Shown: positions 25,203 to 32,314 of the stretch, one piece after another
Layout of the letters: each line of letters begins with the position of its first letter
Position numbering within the stretch: the first letter of the stretch is position 1
Source: Silicimonas sp.
GTDB lineage: Bacteria > Pseudomonadota > Alphaproteobacteria > Rhodobacterales > Rhodobacteraceae
Direction: 5' to 3'
Assembly: GCA_022340315.1 (NCBI GenBank)
Contig: JAJDOD010000188.1
Span: 1-48,571 of the forward strand
DNA length: 48,571 nucleotides
Program-made: the position numbers and the translations under genes
The notes under the pieces: model-generated
Told to the model about the DNA's origin: nothing
Seen by the model: only the letters and a program-made list of their open reading frames with translations
Database searches by the model: none

Positions 25203-26164
25203 GCCGCCTCCACCAGTTTCGGCAGACCAAGCGCACTGCGGTCTACGGGCCGGGCCGGAGCGGCGGTGCGACGGCCAACGCGCAGTTTCGCGGATCGCGC
25301 ACGGGGATTTCGCGCGATCTCGGCCGGAGTGGGCGGGATCGCCTTGTTTCGCGCCTCGAAACGCGCCGCCTCGGCGGCGACCTCGGGTTGGTAACGATTG
25401 CCGCCACTTTTGCCGCTGCGAGCCTGGAAGAAGCGCTTGACCACGCGATCCTCCAGCGAGTGAAAGCTGACAACCGCCAGCCAGCCGCCCTCCCTTAGAG
25501 CCCGTTCTGCCGCCTCAAGCCCTTGAACGAGCTGGCCAAACTCGTCGTTCACCGCGATCCTTAGCGCCTGGAAAGTGCGCGTCGCGGGGTGGCTCTGCCC
25601 TGGTTTCTGGCGCGGCAGGACGGCCTCGACGATCCGCACGAGGGCCCCGGTCGTCGTGATCGGACCGTCCTGCCGCATTTTCACGATGGCACGCGCAACC
25701 TGCCTCGCGGCCCGCTCCTCGCCATAGTGATACAAGATATCCGCCAGCATCGCCTCGCTGGCATCGGCCACCAGGTCGGCGGCACTCGTTCCCTGTTGGC
25801 TCATCCGCATGTCGAGCGGTCCATCCGCCATGAAGGAAAAGCCGCGTTCCGCCCGGTCGAGCTGCATGGAGGAAACGCCAAGGTCCAGCACGACGCCATC
25901 GAGCGGTTCGCCCGCGTAGGTGTCGAGCTCGGAGAACGTGCCCTGCACAATCGTCAGACGTTCTCCATAGTCGGCTGCCCAGTCCCTTGCCAGATCAAGC
26001 GCCAACGGGTCGCGGTCGACCCCGATGACACGTTCCGCGCCGGCCTCCAGCAGCCCTTTTGCATAGCCGCCGGCGCCAAATGTCCCGTCCAGCCAGAGAC
26101 CTTCAACAGGCGCGCAGGCCTCGAGAATGGCATCGAGCAGTACCGGGATATGCGGCGGCGTCAT
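25199..26164 (-). CDS. rsmH: RsmH (MraW), 16S rRNA m4C1402 methyltransferase
   Basis: RsmH N4-methylates cytidine 1402 of 16S rRNA in the P site. The 321 residues begin [23 protein letters not shown] motif I lies in [20 protein letters not shown]. Also present are [20 protein letters not shown], the hallmark RsmH segment, and [20 protein letters not shown] near the C-terminus. It begins 3 bases after mraZ and overlaps ftsL by four bases. Confidence 0.97.
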   Translation of the reverse strand: MTPPHIPVLLDAILEACAPVEGLWLDGTFGAGGYAKGLLEAGAERVIGVDRDPLALDLARDWAADYGERLTIVQGTFSELDTYAGEPLDGVVLDLGVSSMQLDRAERGFSFMADGPLDMRMSQQGTSAADLVADASEAMLADILYHYGEERAARQVARAIVKMRQDGPITTTGALVRIVEAVLPRQKPGQSHPATRTFQALRIAVNDEFGQLVQGLEAAERALREGGWLAVVSFHSLEDRVVKRFFQARSGKSGGNRYQPEVAAEAARFEARNKAIPPTPAEIARNPRARSAKLRVGRRTAAPARPVDRSALGLPKLVEAA

Positions 26165-26167
26165 GGG

Positions 26168-26668
26168 TCAGCCCGCCTCCCCGTCGTCGAGAAGCGTCCA
26201 GATGTCGGTGCCCGCGGGCATCGCATCGAGCAATTCATCGACGGAGCTTTCAGAGGCCTCGAAGCTTTCGGGTTTCCATATCTGGAACGTGTCGCCCATC
26301 GCGATGAAATAGGCCTCGCCACTGATGCCCAGCTTGTCGCGCAGCTTCTGCGGCAGCACGATCCGGCCGGTGTCATCGACGCTCGCGGGCAGCGACTGAC
26401 CGTTGAACAGTCGCTCAAGGGCGCGCCGCTGGCGCGAGCCCCGCGGCATCGACGCGATGCGCTCGTCGACATCGTTCGCGGCGTCGATCGTGAAGCATTC
26501 AAGGAAATCCCGGCGCTCGTCGCCGTAGACGATGATGAATTCCGGCAGCTTGCCTTCGGACCAGTTCGGATCGCCATCGCGGAGAACGACGCGATAATTG
26601 GCCGGGATGGACACCCGACCCTTGGCATCCACCTTCTGGATGCCCTCGCCTCTGAACCTCCGAACCAC
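26168..26668 (-). CDS. mraZ: MraZ, division-cluster transcriptional regulator
   Basis: MraZ is an AbrB-like DNA-binding protein that represses its own cluster in E. coli by binding TGGG repeats. The product is 166 residues from a GTG start (VRRFRGEGIQKVDAKGRVSI). Two AbrB-like halves are seen: VDAKGRVSIPANYR and VDDTGRIVLPQKLR, with RxRR-type basic residues between. The C-terminus FEASESSVDELLDAMPAGTD is an acidic extension. It is the first gene of the mraZ-rsmH-ftsL-ftsI-murEF-mraY-murD set. A strong hairpin with T-run lies only about 30 bases before the start, so expression depends on readthrough. Confidence 0.95.
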   Translation of the reverse strand: MVRRFRGEGIQKVDAKGRVSIPANYRVVLRDGDPNWSEGKLPEFIIVYGDERRDFLECFTIDAANDVDERIASMPRGSRQRRALERLFNGQSLPASVDDTGRIVLPQKLRDKLGISGEAYFIAMGDTFQIWKPESFEASESSVDELLDAMPAGTDIWTLLDDGEAG

Positions 26669-26696
26669 TGTCCCGCGGCTCCCTTGTCCTGCCCCC

Positions 26697-26743
26697 CGAA
26701 AATGAAAACGGCGGATCGGACTGCTGCCAGTGTCCGATCCGCC
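26697..26743 (-). terminator. Intrinsic terminator/attenuator in the mraZ leader
   Basis: On the minus strand, GGCGGATCGGAC (26743-26732) pairs perfectly with GTCCGATCCGCC (26721-26710) across a 10-base loop. It is followed by GTTTTCATTTTC, a T-rich run ending near 26697. Just upstream is a small hairpin, TCCCG-GAAA-CGGGA (26751-26764), with a GNRA-type loop. The mraZ start codon is at 26668, so this terminator sits inside the leader and would stop most transcripts before the division genes. Confidence 0.88.
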
Positions 26744-26903
26744 GCCCTCGTCCCGTTTCCGGGATGTCCAGCTGCGCGCGCCACCTGGGGGGATGTCTGC
26801 TCGCCCGCGCGCCGGATCTCTGGAATGAAGCGGAAGCCTGTATGAAACCTGCTCTTATTTGGTTCTAGGGTCGTTGAGCGCCCTGAATGCTGTCCCGCGT
26901 CAT
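26697..26903 (-). ncRNA. UpsM-like leader sRNA of the division cluster (5' end approximate)
   Basis: In Rhodobacter sphaeroides the dcw cluster is preceded by a long leader whose terminated form is the sRNA UpsM of about 200 nt. Here the same arrangement is visible: a long non-coding leader, a strong intrinsic terminator shortly before mraZ, and a gene-free stretch of the right size. The 3' end is set by the T-run. The 5' end is placed only by analogy in length, because I cannot identify a confident -10. A TGGGA-N5-TGGGA pair lies about 25 bases upstream of that point. Confidence 0.6.
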
Positions 26904-26924
26904 TCGGTGATTTGGAAAATTGCA

Positions 26925-26939
26925 TGGGAATTCATGGGA
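26925..26939 (+). promoter_or_regulatory. Candidate MraZ box (TGGGA-N5-TGGGA)
   Basis: TGGGA at 26925-26929 and 26935-26939 are spaced exactly ten bases apart, the spacing of MraZ-binding repeats. They lie on the strand opposite to mraZ, about 260 bases before its start, close to where the leader transcript should begin. Only two units are present instead of the usual three or more. Confidence 0.4.
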
Positions 26940-26997
26940 AGCAACAGAAAAATGCCTGCGAGCGCTCTTGGAATCGCCCAATAGATCACTTCAATCC

Positions 26998-27020
26998 CGA
27001 TATATGGACTCTATATATCG
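26998..27020. repeat. AT-rich palindrome centred on a GANTC site
   Basis: CGATATAT-GGACTCT-ATATATCG is a perfect 8-bp inverted repeat around a 7-base centre containing GACTC, a CcrM (GANTC) methylation site. It sits in the most AT-rich part of the 561-base gap (26669-27229) between mraZ and the histidine kinase gene. The function is unknown. Confidence 0.7.
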
Positions 27021-27133
27021 TTTTATCACAAAAAATACACAACATGTAGTAGCACGTGAAATCTGAACTTTTTTCGAAATATTGTGGGAAAAGTTCAATT
27101 TTCCACTCTCCAAGGGCAGAATTCACCGGATGA

Positions 27134-27158
27134 TCCCAGAATCGGCCAGCCATTCCCA
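27134..27158 (-). promoter_or_regulatory. Second TGG-repeat cluster, ten-base period
   Basis: The minus strand reads TGGGA-N5-TGGCC-N5-TGGGA: three TGG-starting blocks with exact ten-base spacing, in the sense direction of mraZ but about 470 bases before its start and 76 bases after the histidine kinase stop. It fits the MraZ-box pattern with one imperfect unit; chance occurrence is possible. Confidence 0.3.
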
Positions 27159-27229
27159 CATGATGACATCTTTTCCCCTGGGCGTCGCCTCCCGGCAAGG
27201 CCATCGCGATCCGCCCGCGAACCTTTCGC

Positions 27230-28654
27230 TCAGGCCGCCCGCCGTTGGTCTGTGATCACCCTGTCTGGCGGGATCGAGAGCGTGAAGGTGCTCCCCTGTC
27301 CCGGCACCGACCGGACATCGAGAGCACCGCCGAGGTTGCGCGCCACGCGACGACTGACCGACAGGCCCAGCCCGGTCCCCGGTATCTGGCTCTGGCGATG
27401 CAGGCGCTTGAACATACCGAAGATGCGCTCCTGGTGGCCCGCCGCGATTCCCATGCCGTTATCCGCAACGTGGATACAGCAGATGCCCGAGCGCGCCTCG
27501 ATCTCCGCGCTGATCCGGATCAGGGGGGCGACGTTCTCGCTGCGATATTTCAGGGCATTGCCCACAAGGTTCTGAAACAGCACCCGAAGCTGCGCCCGGT
27601 TGCCAAGAATGACAGGCAGCGGCGCGACCTCCAGGGTTGCATCCGCAGCTTCGATATCGGCCGCGAGGTCTTCAAGAACACTCCTCACTTCGCCATCCAG
27701 ATCAACCGATTCTTCCTGTTCCTCGCTGGTCTCGATCATCGCCGCGTAGCGCAGCAGTTCCGCGATCTGGACGTTCACGCGGTCAATGGTGGAAAGCGAT
27801 TTCTCGATCAGTTCGCGCTGATCATTGGACAGACGGTGACCGTCCTGTCCGGCGCGGATTTCTTCCAGCAGCAGGTGAACGGTATTCATCGGCGATTTCA
27901 TGTCGTGGGACATGGCATAGGCAAACTCGCGCAGCTCTCCGTTCACTTCCAACTCGCGCTCCAGCGCCCCGCTGGCCAGGGCATAGGCATCGCGGCTGTT
28001 CCTGTTCTCCTTCAATGCGATCGCCTGAACGGCGATGATGCCCGCAAGCGTTCCGATGAACACTGCCATGCCCGACCAGCGCAGGAACTCCAGCCGCGCC
28101 ATCACGTCGGTCGCAAGCTGCACACGGAACACCGCCAATTCACGAAGCGCCGGGGCATCGTAGTATCGCACGATCTCGTCAATCTCGCGCGCGGTCGCCC
28201 CCTTTCGGTGCAAATCCTCGACCTGGTCGATACGCTCGTAATACGCATGCACGGCTTCCCGCGTCTTCGTCAGGCTGGCATCCACGCCGCCATCTTCGAG
28301 ATTTGCCAGAACATTGTCGATCAGCATCAGCGCGCGGGCGACGTTGTCGCGCGCCGCTTCGGCAAGGTGCTGCTCCTTCGGACGCAGGACATAGTTCTTG
28401 AAGTTATGGATCAGGCCACCGTATCCCAGCGCCTCCTCGATCTCGCTCAACTGAAGCGGCATGCGCGCCGCTGTATGCGAAAGCCGATCCTCGGAAAACT
28501 GCACCGTGGCAAAAAGCGTGGCGCCAAGCACGATGGCAATGGCGGTGAACCGCACATTGGCCTGCCTTAGCAGAAAAAAGCCCACGACCGCCGCCCAAAG
28601 GCGATGAAATTCCCTACGAATGAACACCCGTTCAATCCCCGATACCACCGGCAC
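27230..28654 (-). CDS. Membrane sensor histidine kinase (orphan)
   Basis: The product is 474 residues. It has a helix at about 36-54 (FTAIAIVLGATLFATVQF), an extracytoplasmic helical sensor region of about 140 residues, and a second helix at about 193-213 (WSGMAVFIGTLAGIIAVQAI). A HisKA domain follows with the phospho-His in FAYAMSHDMKSPMNTVHLLL and then an HATPase: N-box LFQNLVGNALKYRSE, G1 HVADNGMGIA, F-box IFGMFKRL and G2 GTGLGLSVSRRV. No response regulator gene is adjacent, so it is an orphan; its signal is unknown. The start is GTG, and later GTG codons are possible. It follows phr by 43 bases. Confidence 0.92.
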   Translation of the reverse strand: MPVVSGIERVFIRREFHRLWAAVVGFFLLRQANVRFTAIAIVLGATLFATVQFSEDRLSHTAARMPLQLSEIEEALGYGGLIHNFKNYVLRPKEQHLAEAARDNVARALMLIDNVLANLEDGGVDASLTKTREAVHAYYERIDQVEDLHRKGATAREIDEIVRYYDAPALRELAVFRVQLATDVMARLEFLRWSGMAVFIGTLAGIIAVQAIALKENRNSRDAYALASGALERELEVNGELREFAYAMSHDMKSPMNTVHLLLEEIRAGQDGHRLSNDQRELIEKSLSTIDRVNVQIAELLRYAAMIETSEEQEESVDLDGEVRSVLEDLAADIEAADATLEVAPLPVILGNRAQLRVLFQNLVGNALKYRSENVAPLIRISAEIEARSGICCIHVADNGMGIAAGHQERIFGMFKRLHRQSQIPGTGLGLSVSRRVARNLGGALDVRSVPGQGSTFTLSIPPDRVITDQRRAA

Positions 28655-28697
28655 AGGCTAGCCCGCGCCCGTTTACAGGCGGTAAACGGTGAAATTC

Positions 28698-30110
28698 TCA
28701 GAAATCCCGGTTTTCATAGGCCGCAAGCGCGCGCCCGCGCCCCTCGGCCAGCGAGACCAGGCGTTCCGGGTATGGCGCGTCCGGCGAGAGGTTCCAACTC
28801 ACCGGAACCGCGTCGAAATACGACAGCGCCGTATCCGAGGGCGTCTCACAGCCCTCGGCGATCCAGCGCGACGTGTACTCCCCGTCGCCGTCGAACTTCT
28901 CCAACTGCGTCTCGGGATTGAAAACGCGGAAATAGGGCGCCGCGTCGGGCCCGCTTCCGGCGGTCCACTGCCACCCCATCGCATTCGAGGCCGGGTCCCA
29001 GTCGATCAGACACTCCTCGAACCATTTCTGTCCGACCCGCCAATGCACCATCAGGTGCTTTGTCAGGTAACTCGCCACGATCATCCTCGCCCGGTTGTGC
29101 ATGTGACCCGTGACATACATCTCGCGCATCGCCGCATCGACGAAGCGTTCCCCCGTCAGCCCGCGCTTCCAGTCGCGCACCTCCTTCAGCCGCTCGTCGT
29201 CCCGCCAGGGAAACCCGTCCCAACCCTCGCGCCAGTTGCGCGAGGTTATATGCGGCGTGTGCCAGACCAGATGATAAGCGAACTCGCGCCAGACCACCTC
29301 CTTCAGGAAGTGCTCGGCGCCGGCCTTGCCCTCCTCCATCGCCCGCACCCCGGCATGCCAGAGTGCGACGGGCGAGATCTCGCCCCATGCCAGGTTCTCG
29401 CTCAACTTCGAAGTCGCGTGCTCCGCGGGATAGTCCCGCCGCGCCTTGTAGTCCGCGACGCGATCCTCGATGAACGCGCCCAACCGGTCCCGCGCCGCGT
29501 CTTCGCCGACACAGACATGGGCCGCCACGACATCCGCCCCCCGCTGCATCGCCGCGCCCAGGGCCCAGTCCTGCAACGCGTCGCTCGCAGGCCAGGCCTC
29601 CGGCGCCCCGATGCGCGCCGGTTCGGCCTCGGGCGACCGGACGCCCACATCCTTCACCGCGCGCCAGAACGGCGAATAGACCTTGTAGAACCCGCCATCC
29701 TTGGTCTCGACCGACCACGGCTCGAACAGCAGGTGTCCGGCAACGCTCGCCGCATCCACCTCCAATTTCAGAAGTTGCGCCTTCACGGCCTTGTCGCGCG
29801 CGACCTGGTCGGGGTCATAGGCCCGGCTCCAGCGCACTGTTTTCGCACCGGTTTCCGCCACCAGCTGCGACAGCACATCGCCAGCACGGCCCCGGCGGAG
29901 AACAAGCCGCGAGCCCTTCGCCTCCAACGCCTCGGCCAGCTTCGCGATGCCCAGGCCGAACCGCCAGAGAGGACAGGCCCCGTAATCCACGAACACCTCG
30001 TCCAGCACGAACACCGGGATCACCGGACCGCCCGCCTCGACCGCCGCGACCAGCGCGGGGTTGTCCGATAGCCGCAAATCCTTCCTCACCCACCAGATCA
30101 CAGGGGACAT
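28698..30110 (-). CDS. phr: Deoxyribodipyrimidine photolyase/cryptochrome
   Basis: This is a light-driven DNA repair flavoprotein. The product is 470 residues from MSPVIWWVRKDLRLSDNPAL, the classic photolyase opening. The N-terminal antenna-binding Rossmann domain is followed by the FAD-binding helical domain with EFAYHLVWHTPHITSRNWRE, then FPWRDDERLKEVRDWKRGLT. MREMYVTGHMHNRARMIVAS and the WDPASNAMGWQWTAGSGPDA segment complete the FAD/lesion site. ATG 30110 has GGAG seven bases before it, so an ATG 15 bases upstream is rejected. I infer a class I CPD photolyase, but a cryptochrome-like role cannot be excluded. Confidence 0.93.
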   Translation of the reverse strand: MSPVIWWVRKDLRLSDNPALVAAVEAGGPVIPVFVLDEVFVDYGACPLWRFGLGIAKLAEALEAKGSRLVLRRGRAGDVLSQLVAETGAKTVRWSRAYDPDQVARDKAVKAQLLKLEVDAASVAGHLLFEPWSVETKDGGFYKVYSPFWRAVKDVGVRSPEAEPARIGAPEAWPASDALQDWALGAAMQRGADVVAAHVCVGEDAARDRLGAFIEDRVADYKARRDYPAEHATSKLSENLAWGEISPVALWHAGVRAMEEGKAGAEHFLKEVVWREFAYHLVWHTPHITSRNWREGWDGFPWRDDERLKEVRDWKRGLTGERFVDAAMREMYVTGHMHNRARMIVASYLTKHLMVHWRVGQKWFEECLIDWDPASNAMGWQWTAGSGPDAAPYFRVFNPETQLEKFDGDGEYTSRWIAEGCETPSDTALSYFDAVPVSWNLSPDAPYPERLVSLAEGRGRALAAYENRDF

Positions 30111-30165
30111 GAACCGCTCCGCCACTTGTTGAATACCGCGACCTAGCCCGACCGTGACGAGGTCA

Positions 30166-30219
30166 ATCCTTCATCGGTCCGAAAATATCCCGGGGAGCGC
30201 GAGGGGCAGCGCCCCTCGC
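30166..30219 (+). repeat. Gene-3'-end hairpin element, copy 3
   Basis: The core CCTTCATCGGTCC, then GAAAATATCC, is followed by the hairpin GCGAGGGGC-AGC-GCCCCTCGC (30199-30219). In gene direction (minus) it follows the stop of the PLP enzyme at 30251 and precedes phr. Perfect nine-base-pair stem. Confidence 0.88.
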
Positions 30220-30250
30220 CCGGATCGGCGGGCGTCAGCCCGGCGAAACA

Positions 30251-31474
30251 TCAAAGTACATGGTCAAGCGCGCGGATCAGGCCCTCGATTTCGTGCTCGG
30301 TCGTGTAATGCGTGAAACTCATGCGCAGAACACCGTGCGCCGGGTCGATACCCATCGCCCGCAGCGGGCGGACCGCGTAGAAATCGCCGCCGCCCGCGTT
30401 GATGCCATGCGGAGCGAGGGCGGCGGCAAGCTCCTCGCCTGGCCGCTCCGAGTAGACCGCCACCGTGGGCGCGCGCCGCTCCGGCTCGACCGGACCGAGA
30501 AGCCGAAGATCGTTGCGCCCCTCAAGGTAGCCGAGCAATGGCCGCAACAACTGGGTCTCGCGCGCACGCATCGCGTCATGCACCACCCGCGACCGAACGC
30601 GCGGCTCGACATGCGGGCCGCCAAGCGAGGCATGAAGCGCATCGACATAATCGGCCATGCCCGCCGAAGCCGCCACCTGTGCGTGATCCGGGCCGGCGGG
30701 CGTAAAACGCTTGTAGAGCGTGCCGCCATTGAAGCCATGCGCCTGGTTCGGCAGCGCTTCGCCCAGGGCGCGCCGGATCACCATGATGCCCTGGTGCGGA
30801 CCGTAGGTCTTGTAGGCCGAGAACAAATAGATATCCGCCCCCAGAGCGCCGATGTCGGGAAAGCCGTGCGGCGCGTAGCTGACCCCGTCGACACAGACCA
30901 CCGCGCCCGCCTTGTGCGCCATCGCGGTAATCGCGCCAACGTCGTTGATCTCGCCCACCACGTTCGAGCAATGCGGAAACGCCAGCAGCTTCGCCCCTTC
31001 CAGAAGGGGCTCCAGAGCCTCGGTGTCCAGGTGCCCGGTGGCGGGATCGAGCCGCCATTCCCGCACCTCGATGCCCGACGAGGCCAGCTTGCGCCACGCG
31101 CCCGAATTGGCCTCGTGATCCTGGTCGGTCACCACGATTGCGTCGCCCGGCGTCAGCCACTCGCGGAAAGCCTGCGCCAGCACATAGACATTCTGCGTCG
31201 TCGAAGGGCCGAAGCTCAGCTCGTCGGTCTCCACGCCAAGCATGGCAGCCAGCCGGCTGCGCGCCTCGTCCATCTCCTCGCCTGCAATGCGCGACGCCTC
31301 GAACGGCCCATGGGGCTGCACCTTGCGCTCGCGATAGAACCGCTCCAGCCGTTCGGTCACGAACCGGCAGGGATAGGAGCCGCCGGCGTTCTCGAAAAGC
31401 GCCTGCCCCTCCAGCGAAGGTTCGGAAAAGGCGGGGAAGTTGCTGCGGACAAAGTCGGGATCAAGTGCTGTCAT
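30251..31474 (-). CDS. Class V aminotransferase / cysteine desulfurase-like PLP enzyme
   Basis: The product is 407 residues. The fold-type I PLP signature is clear: the Lys Schiff base at K222 in LFSAYKTYGPHQG, the Asp/His in VVCVDGVSYAPHGFPDIGAL, and TDQDHEANSGAWRKLA for the ring-stacking His. The N-terminus opens DFVRSNFPAFSEPSLEGQ and the C-terminal small domain ends EIEGLIRALDHVL. It resembles the subgroup of cysteine-desulfurase-like (SufS/kynureninase-related) enzymes. No desulfurase Cys loop is obvious, so the reaction is uncertain. It lies 31 bases after the M50 protease gene on the same strand. Confidence 0.85.
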   Translation of the reverse strand: MTALDPDFVRSNFPAFSEPSLEGQALFENAGGSYPCRFVTERLERFYRERKVQPHGPFEASRIAGEEMDEARSRLAAMLGVETDELSFGPSTTQNVYVLAQAFREWLTPGDAIVVTDQDHEANSGAWRKLASSGIEVREWRLDPATGHLDTEALEPLLEGAKLLAFPHCSNVVGEINDVGAITAMAHKAGAVVCVDGVSYAPHGFPDIGALGADIYLFSAYKTYGPHQGIMVIRRALGEALPNQAHGFNGGTLYKRFTPAGPDHAQVAASAGMADYVDALHASLGGPHVEPRVRSRVVHDAMRARETQLLRPLLGYLEGRNDLRLLGPVEPERRAPTVAVYSERPGEELAAALAPHGINAGGGDFYAVRPLRAMGIDPAHGVLRMSFTHYTTEHEIEGLIRALDHVL

Positions 31475-31505
31475 GCCGGGACAGAACGCGTGCCCGGCGG
31501 AAAGG

Positions 31506-32168
31506 TCAAGCGCGCGCGGCGCCTTTCAGCAACCGCCAGTGCAATGCCAACGACGGCAGGAAGAACAGCACGAAGCCGTGGTAGACAAAGCCATAGGCCA
31601 TGACCGGCACCCACAGAAGCGCCGCGAACAGCCCGACCGCCGCGCTGATCATGATCGCGGTCTTCGCCCGGAACAGGCGGTGCATCCCAAGCGCAAAGAG
31701 CTTGCCGCCATCCAGCGGATTGACCGGCAAGAGGTTCAGGATCGCAAGAAACCCGTTGACCGACGAGATTGTGCCGAACACCCAGGCGATTTCGGGATCG
31801 TTGATGAACGGCGCGATCAGACCGGCCGTTGCCCAAAGCGCCAGCGACACGATCGGCCCCATCGCGACGATCAACTCCTGTTCGTACCGCGTGGCAGAGC
31901 GGCGCTGCTCGCAATAGCCGCCGCCGCAGTGAAGCCCGATCCGCTTCACGGGGACGCCCTGCACGAGGCTGCCCCAGGCATGGCCGAACTCGTGCAGCAG
32001 GATCGAGCCCAACAGGATCAGGACGAACATCACGTCGTAGGCAAGCGCCTGCGGCGAGGCGCCGAACTCGACCAGGATGAGGGGGATCAGCAGGACCGAG
32101 AGACTGACCCGGACCGGCACGCCCCAGGGGCCTTGGAAATCGACATAAGGGGAAACGCCCGTAAACAT
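31506..32168 (-). CDS. M50-family (site-2-protease-like) membrane metalloprotease
   Basis: The product is 220 residues with about five or six membrane helices. The zinc site is HEFGH (59-63) in helix 2 and the third ligand is in NPLDGG (150-155). The Cys-rich loop GLHCGGGYCEQRRSATRYEQ between them is usual for the short M50 proteins with rhomboid-like size. It cleaves within or near membranes; the substrate is unknown. No PDZ or CBS domain is present. It begins 146 bases after the BCCT gene ends, beyond a GC-rich hairpin. Confidence 0.88.
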   Translation of the reverse strand: MFTGVSPYVDFQGPWGVPVRVSLSVLLIPLILVEFGASPQALAYDVMFVLILLGSILLHEFGHAWGSLVQGVPVKRIGLHCGGGYCEQRRSATRYEQELIVAMGPIVSLALWATAGLIAPFINDPEIAWVFGTISSVNGFLAILNLLPVNPLDGGKLFALGMHRLFRAKTAIMISAAVGLFAALLWVPVMAYGFVYHGFVLFFLPSLALHWRLLKGAARA

Positions 32169-32271
32169 GGCAGATACTCACAACAACAACACAACACGCT
32201 GCGACGTTAATTCGAAACTGCGGCAAAATCTTGGGAGTTTGTTGACGAAACGGTTTGTTTCCAGAGATGGC

Positions 32272-32297
32272 GGGGCGCGCCTGACACGGCGCGCCCC
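32272..32297 (-). terminator. GC hairpin after the BCCT transporter gene
   Basis: GGGGCGCGCC and GGCGCGCCCC form a perfect ten-base-pair stem with a 6-base loop, 18 bases past the BCCT stop (minus strand). The minus-strand side has no T-run (GCCATCTC follows), so termination would be Rho-aided or the hairpin protects the 3' end. On the plus strand it is followed by CCGGCTTTTC. Confidence 0.6.
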
Positions 32298-32314
32298 TCC
32301 GGCTTTTCACAAGC

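Noticed and set aside
26720-26730. The mraZ leader hairpin as a terminator of the upstream histidine kinase gene only
   Set aside because: It lies about 490 bases past the kinase stop and immediately before mraZ, so a role in the leader of mraZ is more likely, though read-in from the kinase gene would also be cut.
26669-27229. RNase P RNA (rnpB) upstream of mraZ
   Set aside because: I looked for the conserved GAGGAAAGTCC and ACAGAA-type core segments on both strands and did not find them; the gap is partly AT-rich.
28689-30071. 460-codon plus-strand frame opposite the photolyase
   Set aside because: Shadow of phr; no recognisable domain and the opposite strand carries the full photolyase motifs.
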